Shown: in pieces, positions 32,102 to 43,139 of the stretch | How positions within the stretch are numbered: position 1 is the stretch's first letter | Layout: every line of letters starts with the position of its first letter | Assembly: GCA_029204225.1 (NCBI GenBank) | Contig: CM055096.1 | Span: forward strand, 6,006,931 to 6,070,930 | Length of the DNA stretch: 64,000 nt | Origin: Diphasiastrum complanatum | Taxonomy: Eukaryota > Streptophyta > Lycopodiopsida > Lycopodiales > Lycopodiaceae | Direction: 5' to 3' | Position numbers and translations under genes: made by a program | Notes under the pieces: model-generated | Seen by the model: the letters and a program-made list of their open reading frames with translations, nothing else | Databases searched by the model: none | Told to the model about the DNA's origin: nothing

Positions 32102-32741
32102 TCAGAGAGCACTTTTGGGTTTGCTAGCAGCGATCTCCAGCCACTTGATACCGGTGCTCAGAAACGCAATCTGCTTAACGATTACTTCATCCTTGCTTCC
32201 CGCTGTGCTTGGATCCATCTCAAAAGACCAGTCGACCAAAGTGGTCCCCGAATTCCTGCCTTCAAAGAGCTTGAATTTGCCAATGTAGCCCTTTAAACCC
32301 ATGTTTCCATCGTCCATGACGTAGGAATAGGATAAGTTTGTGTTGTCCATGGAGAGCAGACGTTCTTTAGCCCATGTTTTCTGTCCATCTGTTCTTGGGA
32401 ATGTGTGGCCGCCAGCATATCTCACGCAGCCCGGCGTTTGGGCCTTTCCTTTTATTTTGCTGCAGAACTCCATCGTAGGTATCCATTTCGTCAGACCGCA
32501 GAAGTCAGAGCCAATAGCCCACACCCTTTCAATCGGCGCTTCAATTTCCATTCTGACTCTCCCATGCCACCTGAGATCACATAAAGTGCATGGCTTCAGT
32601 CATGCCTATATACACTACCATTGATCACTTCGAATAAAAAGAAACTATGCTTCTTTAGTCTTCGTGAAACTTGAGCTAACACGAACAGACCAAATGATTA
32701 AACGCGAAGTACCTTTCTTTCGACTGGCGTTGTTCTGCCAT
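32102..32741 (-). CDS. Lachrymatory-factor-synthase-like SRPBCC protein, two exons
   Basis: Exon 1 is 32741-32713 (MAEQRQSKE plus two bases). The intron 32712-32571 is 142 bp, GT..AG. Exon 2 is 32570-32102. The joined frame is exactly 498 nt, 165 residues plus stop, the usual size for this family. After the join it reads RWHGRVRMEIEAPIERVWAI, SDFCGLTKWIPTMEFC, GCVRYAGG, LSYSYVMDDGNMGLKGYI and TTLVDWSFEMDP, the plant PYR/Bet v 1-like polyketide-cyclase (PF10604) pattern. The fold is a hydrophobic-ligand cavity, with no signal peptide, so cytosolic. The ligand or reaction is unknown; onion LFS is one member of a broad family. No defect is visible and it is the only intact-looking host gene. Confidence 0.9.
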
Positions 32742-33011
32742 TTTTAAATGAAATCAAGAGAAAGCTGTAGAGTCTCGTATGATCCACTGCGTAGTTGAGA
32801 AGCTGACTGACACACAATTTCAGCTACTTGGGGTATTCAGCGAGAAACAAATTCACTGGAAGGAGGAGAGATCGTAATTATCTAGCTGTGATACAATCCT
32901 ACTGTCTTTCTCAAAACCGTTATACGATCTTGGACTTAAAGACTGAGACAAATTTCAACAGTTCGATCTGGCACTGCTAAGTTGAAATTAAGTTCTCGCT
33001 GTGTGCACGGA

Positions 33012-33020
33012 TGTTTATAT
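33012..33020 (-). promoter_or_regulatory. Possible TATA box of the SRPBCC gene
   Basis: The minus strand reads AATATAAAC here, about 270 bp upstream of the start codon, which would give a 5' UTR near 240 nt. Supported only by motif and position. Confidence 0.3.
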
Positions 33021-34113
33021 TAAATATGGTGATGGAATTGAGCCCTTATATTACCATAAATTTTGAGACTTGAAAAGGTTTTCGTTTTATGACGGCGACC
33101 AAGTAAGGGTTTTGTTGATTGGGAAGAAGTTTTTGATGATGGTTAAAGACATCTTGCTGAAGAAAGCAAATCTACATATCAGCTATAGCAAAGGAAAGTA
33201 CCATGAGAAATGCGGCAGCGATTAGTAGTCAAAGGATAGTAGCTGTCGCTAATTAGTGAGGTCAGACTAGACTAGAAAATGCACATTGCAAGCCAACCAA
33301 AAACGCCGGTGACACAAATTTTGAAAAAAGAATTCTGAAAAGGACAGGGCACGGATGATCATAACCTTGCCCTCAAAATAAAAGATTCAAAAGCAGGCTG
33401 ACCGCTGCAGGACTAGAAGAGATCTTGAGAGACCAAACAATGAACTTTCAGAATCTAGAAGATCCAATCTTGGAATAACAACGAGCAATTTGGACCCTAA
33501 AAAGACTGGAGCACTATAGGACCTAGCTTGTCACCCGTGAATAGTGAAATGGACCCCGTACGGAGTACCTTTTACGTGGAAAAGAAAGCACTAATGATAA
33601 ATAACGCCTTAGTGGAAAAGTACACTATCATGGAGAACCTTTCCAATGTGGACAAACACATGCATCCCACAAAATCTAGACAATCCTATCTAGATGTGGT
33701 ACAAGATCAATCTCACGACCTGACTTTACTCAAAAAGAATCAAAATCACTTGATGGATGATGAGGCTCTTAGTCGCCTGAATTAGCATACGTGCAATTCA
33801 AATATAGACCTAGTTGAACTTCCATTGGAAACAAAATTATATTGTAATGTGACCAATTTCATGTTGCTCTAACAAACTTTTCTTCCAAAATACTTGATTT
33901 CACATGAGATTTTCTATACTTCCAACATTTATAGCAATGTGACATGTCATTATTGCAAGATAACTTCCAAGCCACAAAATCGAATTTTGAAAAGACAAAT
34001 TAAAAAAATTGAACGCGTGAAGCAAACTTTGATGCTATAATGATCCAAATGCAACACTTGTAAGGAAAGCTTAACAAAGCTGAAATAGACATCCACTCCT
34101 ATTATTCATATTA
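33021..34113. other. No gene recognised
   Basis: An 85-codon plus-strand frame at 33528-33785 has no known motif. The rest is AT-rich and probably intergenic. Confidence 0.4.
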
Positions 34114-34813
34114 TGTGAGAAAATTACACGAATACTCCTTTTGTTAACCCTAGGATCTATCCTTGTTTATCCATCCAATAGTTTTGTTGTTTTTACTCCC
34201 TATCTAAGAATAACATACTAGGAAATTTTCTCTTAAAGAGGGCAATATTTTTAAAAACCTACTTTAAGTGAAGTAAGCTAACATGAGAACAAATCATGGA
34301 TTAAATACAAAATCATCATACTCTCTCTCTAAGCCACTTCCAACACGTGTGAGACAAGTCATAGTGCTTATCCATATCCACTTTGGCTAATATTCAATTA
34401 ATTTGCCACATCATCATTGGTGGCTAGTGTTGACCTTTTAGATTCCTACAAATTAGGAGATAGGTCCTACAATCTAGGAGATTTGACATTTGACTTGTAT
34501 GAAAACTATATTCAATGGATATGAATTTTCTACATGATATTTCACACATGGGAGACCACTCCTACCCATGTGATATAGCATTTCCTACCACAAGAATAAT
34601 GCCAAGTGGCATAATACTACTAAACTAGTTTTTGGCCAATTTAACCACTAGTCTCCAAATTAAATGAGATGTAAAACCTATATGATCTATCTAAATGACT
34701 TAGTCATAGATTTCACACGTGGGAACAGGCTCCACACATGTCCAATGATGATAGGTACAAGTCATTATAGTATTTACAAGATTTGATCAAGTTAGCTTTT
34801 GCCAATTTTAACA
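34114..34813 (-). repeat. Copia LTR (700 bp), minus orientation
   Basis: On the minus strand it begins TGTTAAAATTGGC beside a purine tract and ends ATTTTCTCACA (TG..CA, imperfect inverted termini). Its start resembles the LTR start at 40811 (TGTGAGAAATTGGC), so the two belong to related families. Two CACGTG sites lie inside, at 34344 and 34716. Confidence 0.75.
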
Positions 34814-34827
34814 CTCCTCCTCAAAAG
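34814..34827 (-). promoter_or_regulatory. Polypurine tract
   Basis: Minus-strand CTTTTGAGGAGGAG, directly before the LTR start. The copia element ending at 40811 has the matching TTGAGGAGGAG. Confidence 0.8.
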
Positions 34828-36085
34828 TAACTTGATACATCTGTGGTACATCTATTTACAACACTTAAGGCTGATCATTGCAAGTTCATAGGTGTGAAGA
34901 TCAGCCAATGAGTTTGATGAAGATCCGAGATCACCATGTCCATGATAGTGCCTCCTTGATGTTGACTTCTTTGATGAGCTTGAGAGCTTTGCACCATCCT
35001 AGCACCTCCAAAATTGATTCCTTCCAATTTTCATGTAGATGCTTGACCTTGAGGCTTGCTCCTTCTTGATGTGCATGCTCCTCCTTGATGGAAATCCAAG
35101 ACCTCCATGTCTCATAATGATCACAACAAATATGATCATATCATGTGCACTTTTTATGATCATCAAGATTACTTATGCTAGAAACATAAGTCCAAAAATC
35201 ACCACAACTTGGCATGACTTTTCTAATATTGAAATCAAAAAAGTATTTCCATGTCAATAAGGCTAACTACTTGCTTATGGATATAAGTGTCCACTTTGGA
35301 TGCTTCACTTATTCTCATAAGAAGTATACAACTTGCCTCTAAGATTGAAAATCTACAATTCAACATTATGAATGAACACATCATTCTTGATCTTATTGAA
35401 ACCAAAAGAAAATACATTATGAAGACATTTCCATTTCCTTGATACTCAATGTAAGCTAACAATGAAAATATGCTTTGCTATATTAAGGCATCACGCTCAA
35501 CTAGTATTGCCTTAATCCACCTTTGAGATACAAAAATCTCCTCAAAGCAAAATAGTTTTTCATAAGATGTCATGAGAGCATAAATGGAGCTATTTTCATT
35601 TTGTGATTGCTCCTTAATCTTTCTTGGTTTCTCTTGGATCATAACAATAAACTTGAACTTATCCAAAGTTCCAAACAAAATGCTTTTCAAGGACATGAAA
35701 TAAATCTAAGTGATATTAATGAAAGTGACATTTATCTTTACATCATGAACCAAACAATGCACTTCCAAATGAAAAACTTCTAAAGGTTTGAAATGTGTAG
35801 TGATGGACTTTTGAAGACAAATCTTGTAAGTCCTTGTGAGACTCCAAGCCTCATGCATCTTTTCACAAAGGAAATACCTTTCCTTGGATTTGTCCTTCCT
35901 GCCTTTGCATTTTGTACTTGAAGCTCCATCCTTCACCTTGGCCCCCTTGCTTTGGTTCTCCTTGGATAAATTGGCCTTCTTTTTGTAGCATTTTGAGGCA
36001 AAATGACCTCTCTTGCCACAAAGGTTGCATTTAGAATCCTTACTTGCCTCCAAATAGGTTGCCACCTATTGATGCCATGATGAGG
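34828..36085 (-). mobile_element. RT-less copia derivative, minus strand
   Basis: From 36085 leftward: gag start, zinc knuckle, an unrecognised middle, a short segment shared with two other copia derivatives (AGTGAAGCATCCAAAGTGGA at 35309-35290), then the purine tract and LTR. No protease, integrase or RT motif was found between. The leader continues right to about 36200, where another repeat begins. This looks like a non-autonomous copia derivative of about 2 kb. Confidence 0.65.
35700..36085 (-). pseudogene. Copia gag N-terminus joined to zinc knuckle
   Basis: The minus strand opens at ATG 36078 (MASIGGN, frame then lost) or 36065 and reads LEASKDSKCNLCGKRGHFAS KC with a full CX2CX4HX4C knuckle. 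It is followed by a Lys-rich tail (KDGASSTKCKGRKDKSKER) and then sequence without known motifs to 35706. The main capsid (UBN2-like) part of gag, normally about 200 residues before the knuckle, is absent. The element at 21560-22150 shows the same joint. No protease follows. Confidence 0.65.
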
Positions 36086-36207
36086 AAGTAATAATTTGTG
36101 ATCTGACTTTGCAAATCGTAATTTTTGACTCTCAAGAAACTAGATTTGAACACATTCAAAAATCTAGAAGGATCTACACAAGATCTAGATTACAAATTTT
36201 GTATTTG

Positions 36208-36760
36208 TTGGAGGGTTTGCGGATCCCAAGGCAACCCTAACCCTAGTTAATAAGTGAGAGGGATTTGGCAGCCTGCGTGTGTAAGTCCAATCCAATGATT
36301 ACATAGTTATTTGATAATTAGAAAGTCAATAAAAGGACTTTAGGCCTTTTTGCGGGACTTTTAATGTCGCATGCCTAAATGTCAAGTTAGTGAATAAAGC
36401 TGGGAATCCCACCAAAATTGGTTCAAATTCAAATTCAAACTGGTTCCCTCCAATTATTGAATGGGTTCCCACTCTTTTTTAAGTTCGAATAGTTAGGGAG
36501 GTAGAAATGGACCAAAAGGATTTTGAGGCCGAGGTCCTCTTCTCCACTATAAATAGGGGCAAACTCGAGTTGCTCCTCATGTTTAAATCTTCATTTCAAT
36601 ACAAGCAAATTGGTTCTTATGGAATGGACTTATGAATGTCCTTGCTCTCTATCTCTTTTCCTCTATCTCTCATGCTTTTGTTGTATTTGCTAATTGTTGG
36701 ATCTGAATGCTATTGGAATTGTATGTTCTTATGTTTTTTGTGAGAGCGAAAGAGAGAGAG
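36208..36760 (+). repeat. LTR-like segment with TATA box
   Basis: Starts TGTTGGAGGG where the copia leader stops. It has CACTATAAATAGGGGC at about 36546, then a pyrimidine-rich region. The layout is that of U3-TATA-R of an LTR. The right end was not found, and no internal sequence of this element is recognised, so a solo or truncated LTR is likely. Confidence 0.45.
36548..36555 (+). promoter_or_regulatory. TATA box (TATAAATA)
   Basis: Perfect plant TATA consensus within the LTR-like segment. Transcription would start about 30 bases on, near 36580. Confidence 0.55.
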
Positions 36761-37626
36761 AGAGAAGCAAGTTTATCTCATTGTGGATCGTAGGATTAAT
36801 GGATGTAGTGTTAATTGCATAGTGTTAACACTAGAGTCGTCACAAAATGCACACAAAAGTGTGCATTTCAAGCACTTAACCAAAAATATCATATCTCGTA
36901 AACTATGATGAATCACATCAAATCCTTTGACATGTGTGTTCTTCATATATACATTTATCAATTAAAAATTTTGAGACCTTTATTTTGAGCAACTTATATG
37001 TAAGATATGATGTGTCAAACATGTGGGGGTACTGATGAAACTTCGATATGTTTATATATGGGATTACATTGTTGTGAATTTTACATTCAATTTTTAGCCT
37101 GTCGACTCTTAAAAAATCCTATATGATTATAGAAACATGCTTAATAATTTTTTTTTAAAATTCGGAGATCTATAGAGATAGATACGTGCATTCAAATTTA
37201 CCCTTTTAAGTGTTGATGAAAATTCACCAAAACTGGAAATATCATATATGAGTGTATAATACCAGGAGGATTTTCTACTTTAAAAAATATATTATGACAA
37301 TAGAAACATGTCTTTCAATTTTTTTTCCATTTTGGAGTTATGTACATATAGTTATGTGCATTTAAAGTTACCCATGTCAACTGCTGAAAAATATTGAAAA
37401 ATATTGAAAGATGCTAGAAAGTTTCAGCTCTTTTGGAGGTGTTTTTTGCAATCCTTTCTTTGGATGTCTACTTTCAAAAATCCTTTATGACCATAGAAAC
37501 ATGTCTATAAAAAACAAATTTAAATTTGGAGTCCTATAGAGGTACCTAAAGTTACCCATGTGAAGTGCTGAAAATTGAAATTTTTTGGAAAAAAATTGCC
37601 ATCAATTGAGAGAAAAAAACGAAAGC
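36761..37626. other. No gene recognised; internally repetitive AT-rich stretch
   Basis: Phrases such as TAGAAACATGTCT, GGAGTYCTATAGAGRTA and AAAGTTACCCATGT recur three times between about 37130 and 37570, spaced 170-200 bp. This suggests an old, degenerate tandem repeat. No coding motif. Confidence 0.5.
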
Positions 37627-38357
37627 CATTCGAGTTGCAGATGCAAAATCAACGACTAAGTCTTTCTATGAAAATGTTATTACTAGATTTGGAGGTCCTA
37701 TCGAGATCGTTAGTGATCGTGGGACACGTTTTGTGAATGAAACGATAAAGTGTCTATTGGAAGACTTTTTCGTTATTCATCGTTTTAGTACTCCGTATTA
37801 TTAGAGGGGTAATGGCCAAGCTGAATCTTCCAACAAGATTCTCTACAACATTATGACAAAAACGGTAGAAGCAAGTCATTCTAATTGGGAACATAAGCTT
37901 TATGAAGCTTTATGGGCATTCAGAACTGCTTACAAAGGTGGTACGAATCAAACGCCATTTCAGCTTGTTTATGCCAATTGAATTTTTGATACCATTACTA
38001 CGCATAACAGCAACGGAACGGCTGGATGATGCGAAATCCTTCTAGATGTGTCATGAGGCTTTACAAAAACTTTGTGAGACCAGATTGATGGTAGTTCATG
38101 CATTAGCAGCAGAGAAAGCCCTTTGCAAGGCATGGCATGATCGTCGATTACACAAAAAAGATCCGAAGGAAGGAGATCTAGCACTAATGTACAAGACGTA
38201 ACTGATTAAAGGCAAATTGAAATTCACAATTGAAGGACTGTATAGAGAAAAAGAAATATTGAACTATGGAACGATCATTTTAGAACATTTGGATGGAAAA
38301 AGATTCAACACTCTGGTGAATGGCAGCCGACTACACAAGTTTTGGCAGCCAGATTAG
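37627..38357 (+). pseudogene. Ty3/gypsy integrase, core end and C-terminus
   Basis: Reads KAIRVADAKSTTKSFYENVI, GGPIEIVSDRGTRFVNETI (second catalytic Asp), a stop, then GNGQAESSNKILY with the catalytic Glu kept, ALWAFRTAYKGGTNQTPFQL, a frameshift, and a C-terminal region ending GSRLHKFWQPD before TAG 38355-38357. The N-terminal zinc-binding part and first Asp are missing upstream. Stops and at least one shift inactivate it. A related integrase copy on the minus strand lies at 50290-50904. The last 100 residues match gypsy integrase tails. Confidence 0.8.
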
Positions 38358-38489
38358 CCAGTTCAACCAGAATGATCCAACACCTTGTGATTTTTATTGT
38401 TTTACAATTTTATCATTTTTTTATTATTTTAGTGATTTTTCTTTTCTTAGAAAAAGACAAAAAAAAGAGAAAAAAATGATGAGCAAAAG

Positions 38490-39926
38490 TCAGAAGTCAA
38501 GGATATTCATAGGGAGCTTGCATCTATTGGTGACTCAATCAATCAAAGTGAGCTAGTCCAAGTCATTCTCAATGGCTTGAGAGATGAATATGACAACCTT
38601 GTCCAATCCTATGCCATTAAGGAGGAGCTACCAAGTTTGGAGGCCCTTCAAAGTGTGCTTATTTCTGAAGAATCAAGACAAGAGTACAAACTCTTGAGGA
38701 TGGACAAGCTATCACTCAATCATGATGATGGCAAAGTTCTATTTGCCAAGCACAAAGAGAGGAGTAAGAAGCAACATCATCACTTCTCTAATGACAAAGC
38801 TAAAGACCAAGATGGAGAGGAGGAGGATACCTCTCATGCTTCTACTTCAAATCTCAAGAAGAAGAAGATCAAGTGCTTTTATTGTGGCAAGAAAGGCCAT
38901 TATGCCACCAATTGCTTCAAGAAGAAGAATCAACTCAATCAAGCCAACATCACCAATGAGAAAGAAGACTATATTGCAAGTTATGGAGAAGGCTCTCTTA
39001 TGGCATCAAGCTTCTCCTCTTCCACCTTCAACAAGGATGACTCATGGTATATTGATAGTGGAGCATCTTCACATATGTGTGGCTCCAAGCACTCTTTTTT
39101 TTCATCTATTATGCCTTATGATGGAGTCAAGAAGACCATATACTTTGCAAGGAAGCATGAGTGCAATATTGAAGGAGTAGGGGATATTCCCTTGAAGCTT
39201 GCATCTAAAGATCTCTTTCTCAACAATGTTCTTTTTGTCCCAAAGCTTACAAAGAACATCTTAAGTGTTGGCCAACTTCTTGATAGTGCCTTTGATGTCA
39301 ATTTCAATATTGACAATTGTGTGATTAAGAAGGATGGTGAGATCCTTGCATATGGATCAAGATTTGAAGGCATCTACAAATTGGATCCAAGTGAGAGTGC
39401 AAACTCTCTTGATGTTTCTTATATGTCCAATATTTCAAAGGAGGATGATCACACAAGATGCACATATCTTCTCTCTTCAAGTATTATGGTGTATTATTAT
39501 TCCTTATTATTCAAAGCATATGTTGAGAAGAAATTCTCATTGAAGATCAAAGCTTTGAGGAGTATTGGAGCTCTTGAAGGAATAGCACCATATGAAGTTT
39601 TATTCAAGATGAAGCCTAAGGTTGATCACTTTAGTGAACTTGGTAGTGCTTGCTTTGCACATATTCCCTTGGAAACAAGAAGGAAGGATGATCCAAGCTT
39701 ATGGATCATGATTGGATACTCATCTATCAAGGAGGCCTTTAGTGTCTTTACACTCTCTATTTCAAAAGTGATTGTGAATAGAGATGTCATATTGCATGAA
39801 GATTCAATCTTGGAAGTGGCCGAGATCAAGGCTTCTCAAGAAGCATCACAAGTTATCTTTTTTGAAGGTATTCAAGCTATGATGGGGCCAATGTGTGAGG
39901 AGGAGTTTCTTCTTCATATGATTTGA
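38490..39926 (+). pseudogene. Copia gag-protease-integrase remnant without RT
   Basis: Gag enters mid-domain (VKDIHRELASIGDSINQSEL), and an open frame of 449 codons runs from ATG 38577 to 39926. It carries the CCHC knuckle CFYCGKKGHYATNC, protease DSWYIDSGASSHMC (active site intact), and NILSVGQLLD. After a junction near 39500-39550, the C-terminal integrase part follows: APYEVLFKMKPKVDHFSELG, then SKVIVNRDVIL. The integrase core with its DDE residues is deleted in frame, and no reverse transcriptase follows. The frame is well kept, so the deletion may be older than the insertion. It looks like a non-autonomous derivative. Confidence 0.8.
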
Positions 39927-40684
39927 AGAAGATCTTCAAGATGCATCGCGAGTCTTTATGTCTCACCTTACATGGCAAAGAGGGGCATCTTTCATGTTGT
40001 ATCTACTACAACACATTCATATATGCTTCTCTTTCTTTGTTCGAAATGCTATCTTGCTTCATTGAATTTTTTGGACCTCAAAGTTCAAGAAAAGCTATAC
40101 TAGTTTTGTATGATGCTTATGGTATGGACATGTTTCTTGTCATTATTGACTTAGATGTGTTTCCAATACTTTTTGAAAGCAAGATATTGTACTGTCAAAA
40201 GTATGCTCTTGGTTCTAGTAAGAACAAGATTGAGCTTGGTACTCACTTTTTTGAAAATCACGTTTTCACATGTTTTGAGGCAAGTTGTAAACTCCTCTTG
40301 AGATTAAGTGAAGCATCCAAAGTGGACACTTACATCCTTGAGAGAGTAACTAGCCTAAAAAAGATCAAGATAGTCTTTGATATCAAGATTAGATCCATCA
40401 TGGATATAGTTCATTGTATGTGGACTAGTCAAGCTAGAAAGCATAATCTTGATAATCATCATTGTTTCACATCTTATGATCTTGATCTCCATGATCCTTA
40501 TGAGGCTTGGAAGCCTCAAATTTCTCTATTTATGGTGCATCCATCATGCAAGTGGAACTTTCAAAGCAAAGATCATCATCAAGCATGGAGGAAGCCCATG
40601 ATCATAGTGGCATATCGGTGGAGCACTCTTCAAAGGCATTGGCAAGAGATCTCTACCAAAGACATCTTATCATGGATATGGTGA
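39923..40684 (+). other. 253-codon open frame in place of copia RT
   Basis: It overlaps the end of the gag-protease frame by 4 bases (ATGA) and stops 126 bp before the LTR. I recognise no domain in most of it. A segment near its middle (LLLRLSEASKVDTYILERVT) is recognisably shared with minus-strand copia derivatives at 35235-35462 and 51480-51600. Near its end a shifted frame reads SSKALARDLYQ, like a copia RNase H tail. It may be non-coding filler that happens to be open, or a novel product of the non-autonomous family. Confidence 0.4.
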
Positions 40685-40799
40685 GGGTGCTGCTATGATG
40701 GATCCCTTTGCTGATCTTCACTTCTTATGCATACCAAAGGATCCACTCAAAAAGATTTACAAACTTCTCAAGTGATCTAGTACCTTTCCAAGCTATTTT

Positions 40800-40810
40800 T
40801 TGAGGAGGAG
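40800..40810 (+). promoter_or_regulatory. Polypurine tract (TTGAGGAGGAG)
   Basis: Immediately before the TGTGAGAAATTGGC start of the LTR. Same tract as the minus-strand element at 34814. Confidence 0.8.
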
Positions 40811-41580
40811 TGTGAGAAATTGGCAAAAATCTAGCTTGGTATTTTTTATGATAGAAGTTTGTAAGTGAATCTCACATATGTGGAGGATGTTCCCACGTGT
40901 GGAGAATTGTAAAGTAAATCAAAATGTTTGATATAGGGGTCTCATAGAATTTCATAGTCAAGCATTTAGGTCTAGGATGTTGATGGGGTCAAATTTGGCA
41001 TAGATGGCAAATTATTCATTTCCACTTGTAATGCCACTATTGAGCCAAAATAGAGTAGGAGGCCAAACTTGTGCCAATTAGAGTGTAGACAAGTGTAATG
41101 CTTTTGTTTAATGAAGTTTAAAAGGTCCAATAGGATTTAGAGGTGGAACCATGAGTGGTCCAATAGAATTTGATGTTTGCTTGAAAATGGTCCAATAGGA
41201 TTTAGAGGTGCATGGATCAATGGTCCAATAGGATTAAGAGGTGGCAAAGTGTGATCCAATCATAGTTAAGCATAGTGGTAGCTCATGAATCTACTAGTAT
41301 CATTGTACTCCTCATTTGGATCTAATTGATTTTGAGATTGAGTGGATTTTGAGTGTCATTGAATTTCTAGCTTTCTCTCTCTACCCGAGAGCTCATGATG
41401 GTTTTTTCTCTCTCTACCCGAGGGGAGCAGCTTGTTTTTACTTAGAATACTTTGGAACACTTCCCACATGTGTGAGTGAGAGTTGGAAGTGATTGAATGC
41501 ATGTAATAGTGTGTTTTTGCCATAGGATCTAAGATTGATCTTGAATCTCAATCTAGTCTTGATCTTGGTGCATCTACACA
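40811..41580 (+). repeat. Copia 3' LTR, right end uncertain
   Basis: Starts TGTGAGAAATTGGC next to a purine tract. Inside, GGTCCAATAGGATTTAGAGGTG occurs as three imperfect copies (about 41127-41245), and CACGTG lies at 40894. A TG..CA end with matching terminus was not found; the end given is where similarity to a copia leader of the opposite strand appears. Confidence 0.55.
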
Positions 41581-41599
41581 CCTTAGGAGATCACAAGTA

Positions 41600-42168
41600 C
41601 ATGTTGTGGACAATCCACACGTGTGAAATTCAACAAAAATCAAACTTAATCACTTCTTTTGGACTCACTCTTGACCAAAATACTCTACCCTTTTAGAGTT
41701 GTATTGAAGTTGATTTGGTTTGACAACAAAGTACACCACAAATTTCCACAAAAAGAAAAAGGATCTACACTAGATCACATAAACTTGACATGACAATTGA
41801 TTCAAACACATAAAAATCAGATCCAATCACCCCTTTTGGAATCCCTCTTGAACCAAAGAATCTCCCTCTTGAGATTTGGAATGGACATGAAATGGTTTGA
41901 TAACAATCTATGTCAAGAATTTTTAACCAAGCTTAAAAACTTGACATCTAGAGATTCACAAAGATCCAATATAGATATCATAGCATTTGACACCACAACT
42001 AGAGAGATTCATATTGGAGACATTGTCGTAGAGATAAACACTCATGGATTCCTCATCCTAACCACTGTGTACATACGAGAACATCATTGTTGGGTAGCAC
42101 AGGCTGTCGATTCATTACGAATCAACAGCATGATAGCCGCCCTTGGATTTGTGTGGGCACTAAAATGA
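41600..42168 (-). repeat. Copia leader fragment, minus orientation
   Basis: The stretch near 41790-41960 (for instance AGATCCAATCACCCC at 41819) matches the leader at about 22340-22440, in the same orientation. The primer-binding site and gag are absent. A 123-codon plus-strand frame at 41797-42168 covers it but has no recognisable domain. Confidence 0.5.
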
Positions 42169-42419
42169 AAACGATCTCTCACTGGTCACATCAAAAAATT
42201 TGCCCGAACAATCAAGATCCATTAGAGTTTGCGTCTCATTCTTAGAGTAGATGCTGATTTTTCTACATTGGCAAGATTGGTGATATGTTATCTTATAACC
42301 CAAGATTATTTTACGGATTTAGATCTTAATTAATCTGAAATCTTTCACACAGATTCCCTTGGGTAGTCCTGCCATGAACCATGTCAGGACGCTATGGTCT
42401 AGGACAATATTAGGGTGTC

Positions 42420-42780
42420 ATCAACTGCACAGTCTCTTGATCCGTTGGCGAGTTTGTGCGAGTTAGAAAAAAAGACGGGAAATAAAAAAAAAAGACCAAA
42501 ATTTTGAAATGATGAGTTAGTGCGAGTTACAGCTGTTTGACTCGTTGATCTCCAGAATGGCAGTTTTGAGGCTACTGGACACTCAATATTGATAGCGAGT
42601 CATATGACTATGTTAAAATACAAAAAATATGATCGGCGAGTTAGAACCATTGTCGGCGAGGTAGTGCGAGTCAGGCTCTTGACTCGCTGAGATTACAGAA
42701 CAAGCCTCTGGGTCTGCTCTACCCACTAGAACAGTGGCGAGTTAGAAAAGTGGAAGAAAGACTGAGGGCGAATCAAAAAG
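42420..42780 (+). repeat. Interspersed GCGAGTTAG motif cluster
   Basis: GGCGAGTT, GTGCGAGTTAG, GCGAGGTAG and reverse forms GACTCG occur about ten times in 350 bp. Two of them form a perfect hairpin (GCGAGTCA 42666-42673 with TGACTCGC 42680-42687). No coding frame. Confidence 0.65.
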
Positions 42781-42981
42781 CCTGTCAAAATGCAAGAAAA
42801 AGGCAAAGAAAATGCAAACTAAAACTCATCTTTAATGTAGCTTAGCACCATCCCCCCGACATTGGTGCCAAAAAAATGTTGCCCGGGCCTCTCTAATCAG
42901 TGCAATCAAGAGGGCAAAGAAGGGGCTTGGATCTCAACCAAGTGAGTATTGATGGTGAACTTTCGGAAAAAAAATGCGCAA

Positions 42982-43032
42982 ATCTGTGGAGCCATTGGAG
43001 GTCAGTGGCCAGCCTCCAATGGCTCCACAGAT
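42982..43032. repeat. Perfect 20-bp inverted repeat, 11-nt loop
   Basis: Left arm 42982-43001 (ATCTGTGGAGCCATTGGAGG) is exactly reverse-complemented at 43013-43032. The transcript would form a strong short hairpin. It is too short for an ordinary plant miRNA precursor. Confidence 0.9.
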
Positions 43033-43139
43033 CTGCTTTATTTTTCATGAAGATGCAATACACGTTGAAGCTTCTGAAACAATCCTAATGCATACAAGAA
43101 ACAATCCCAAAGAACAACAAAACTCACCTGAAAGAGAGC

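Noticed and set aside
42982-43032. MicroRNA precursor
   Set aside because: Arms are only 20 bp with an 11-nt loop; plant precursors need a longer stem around the duplex.
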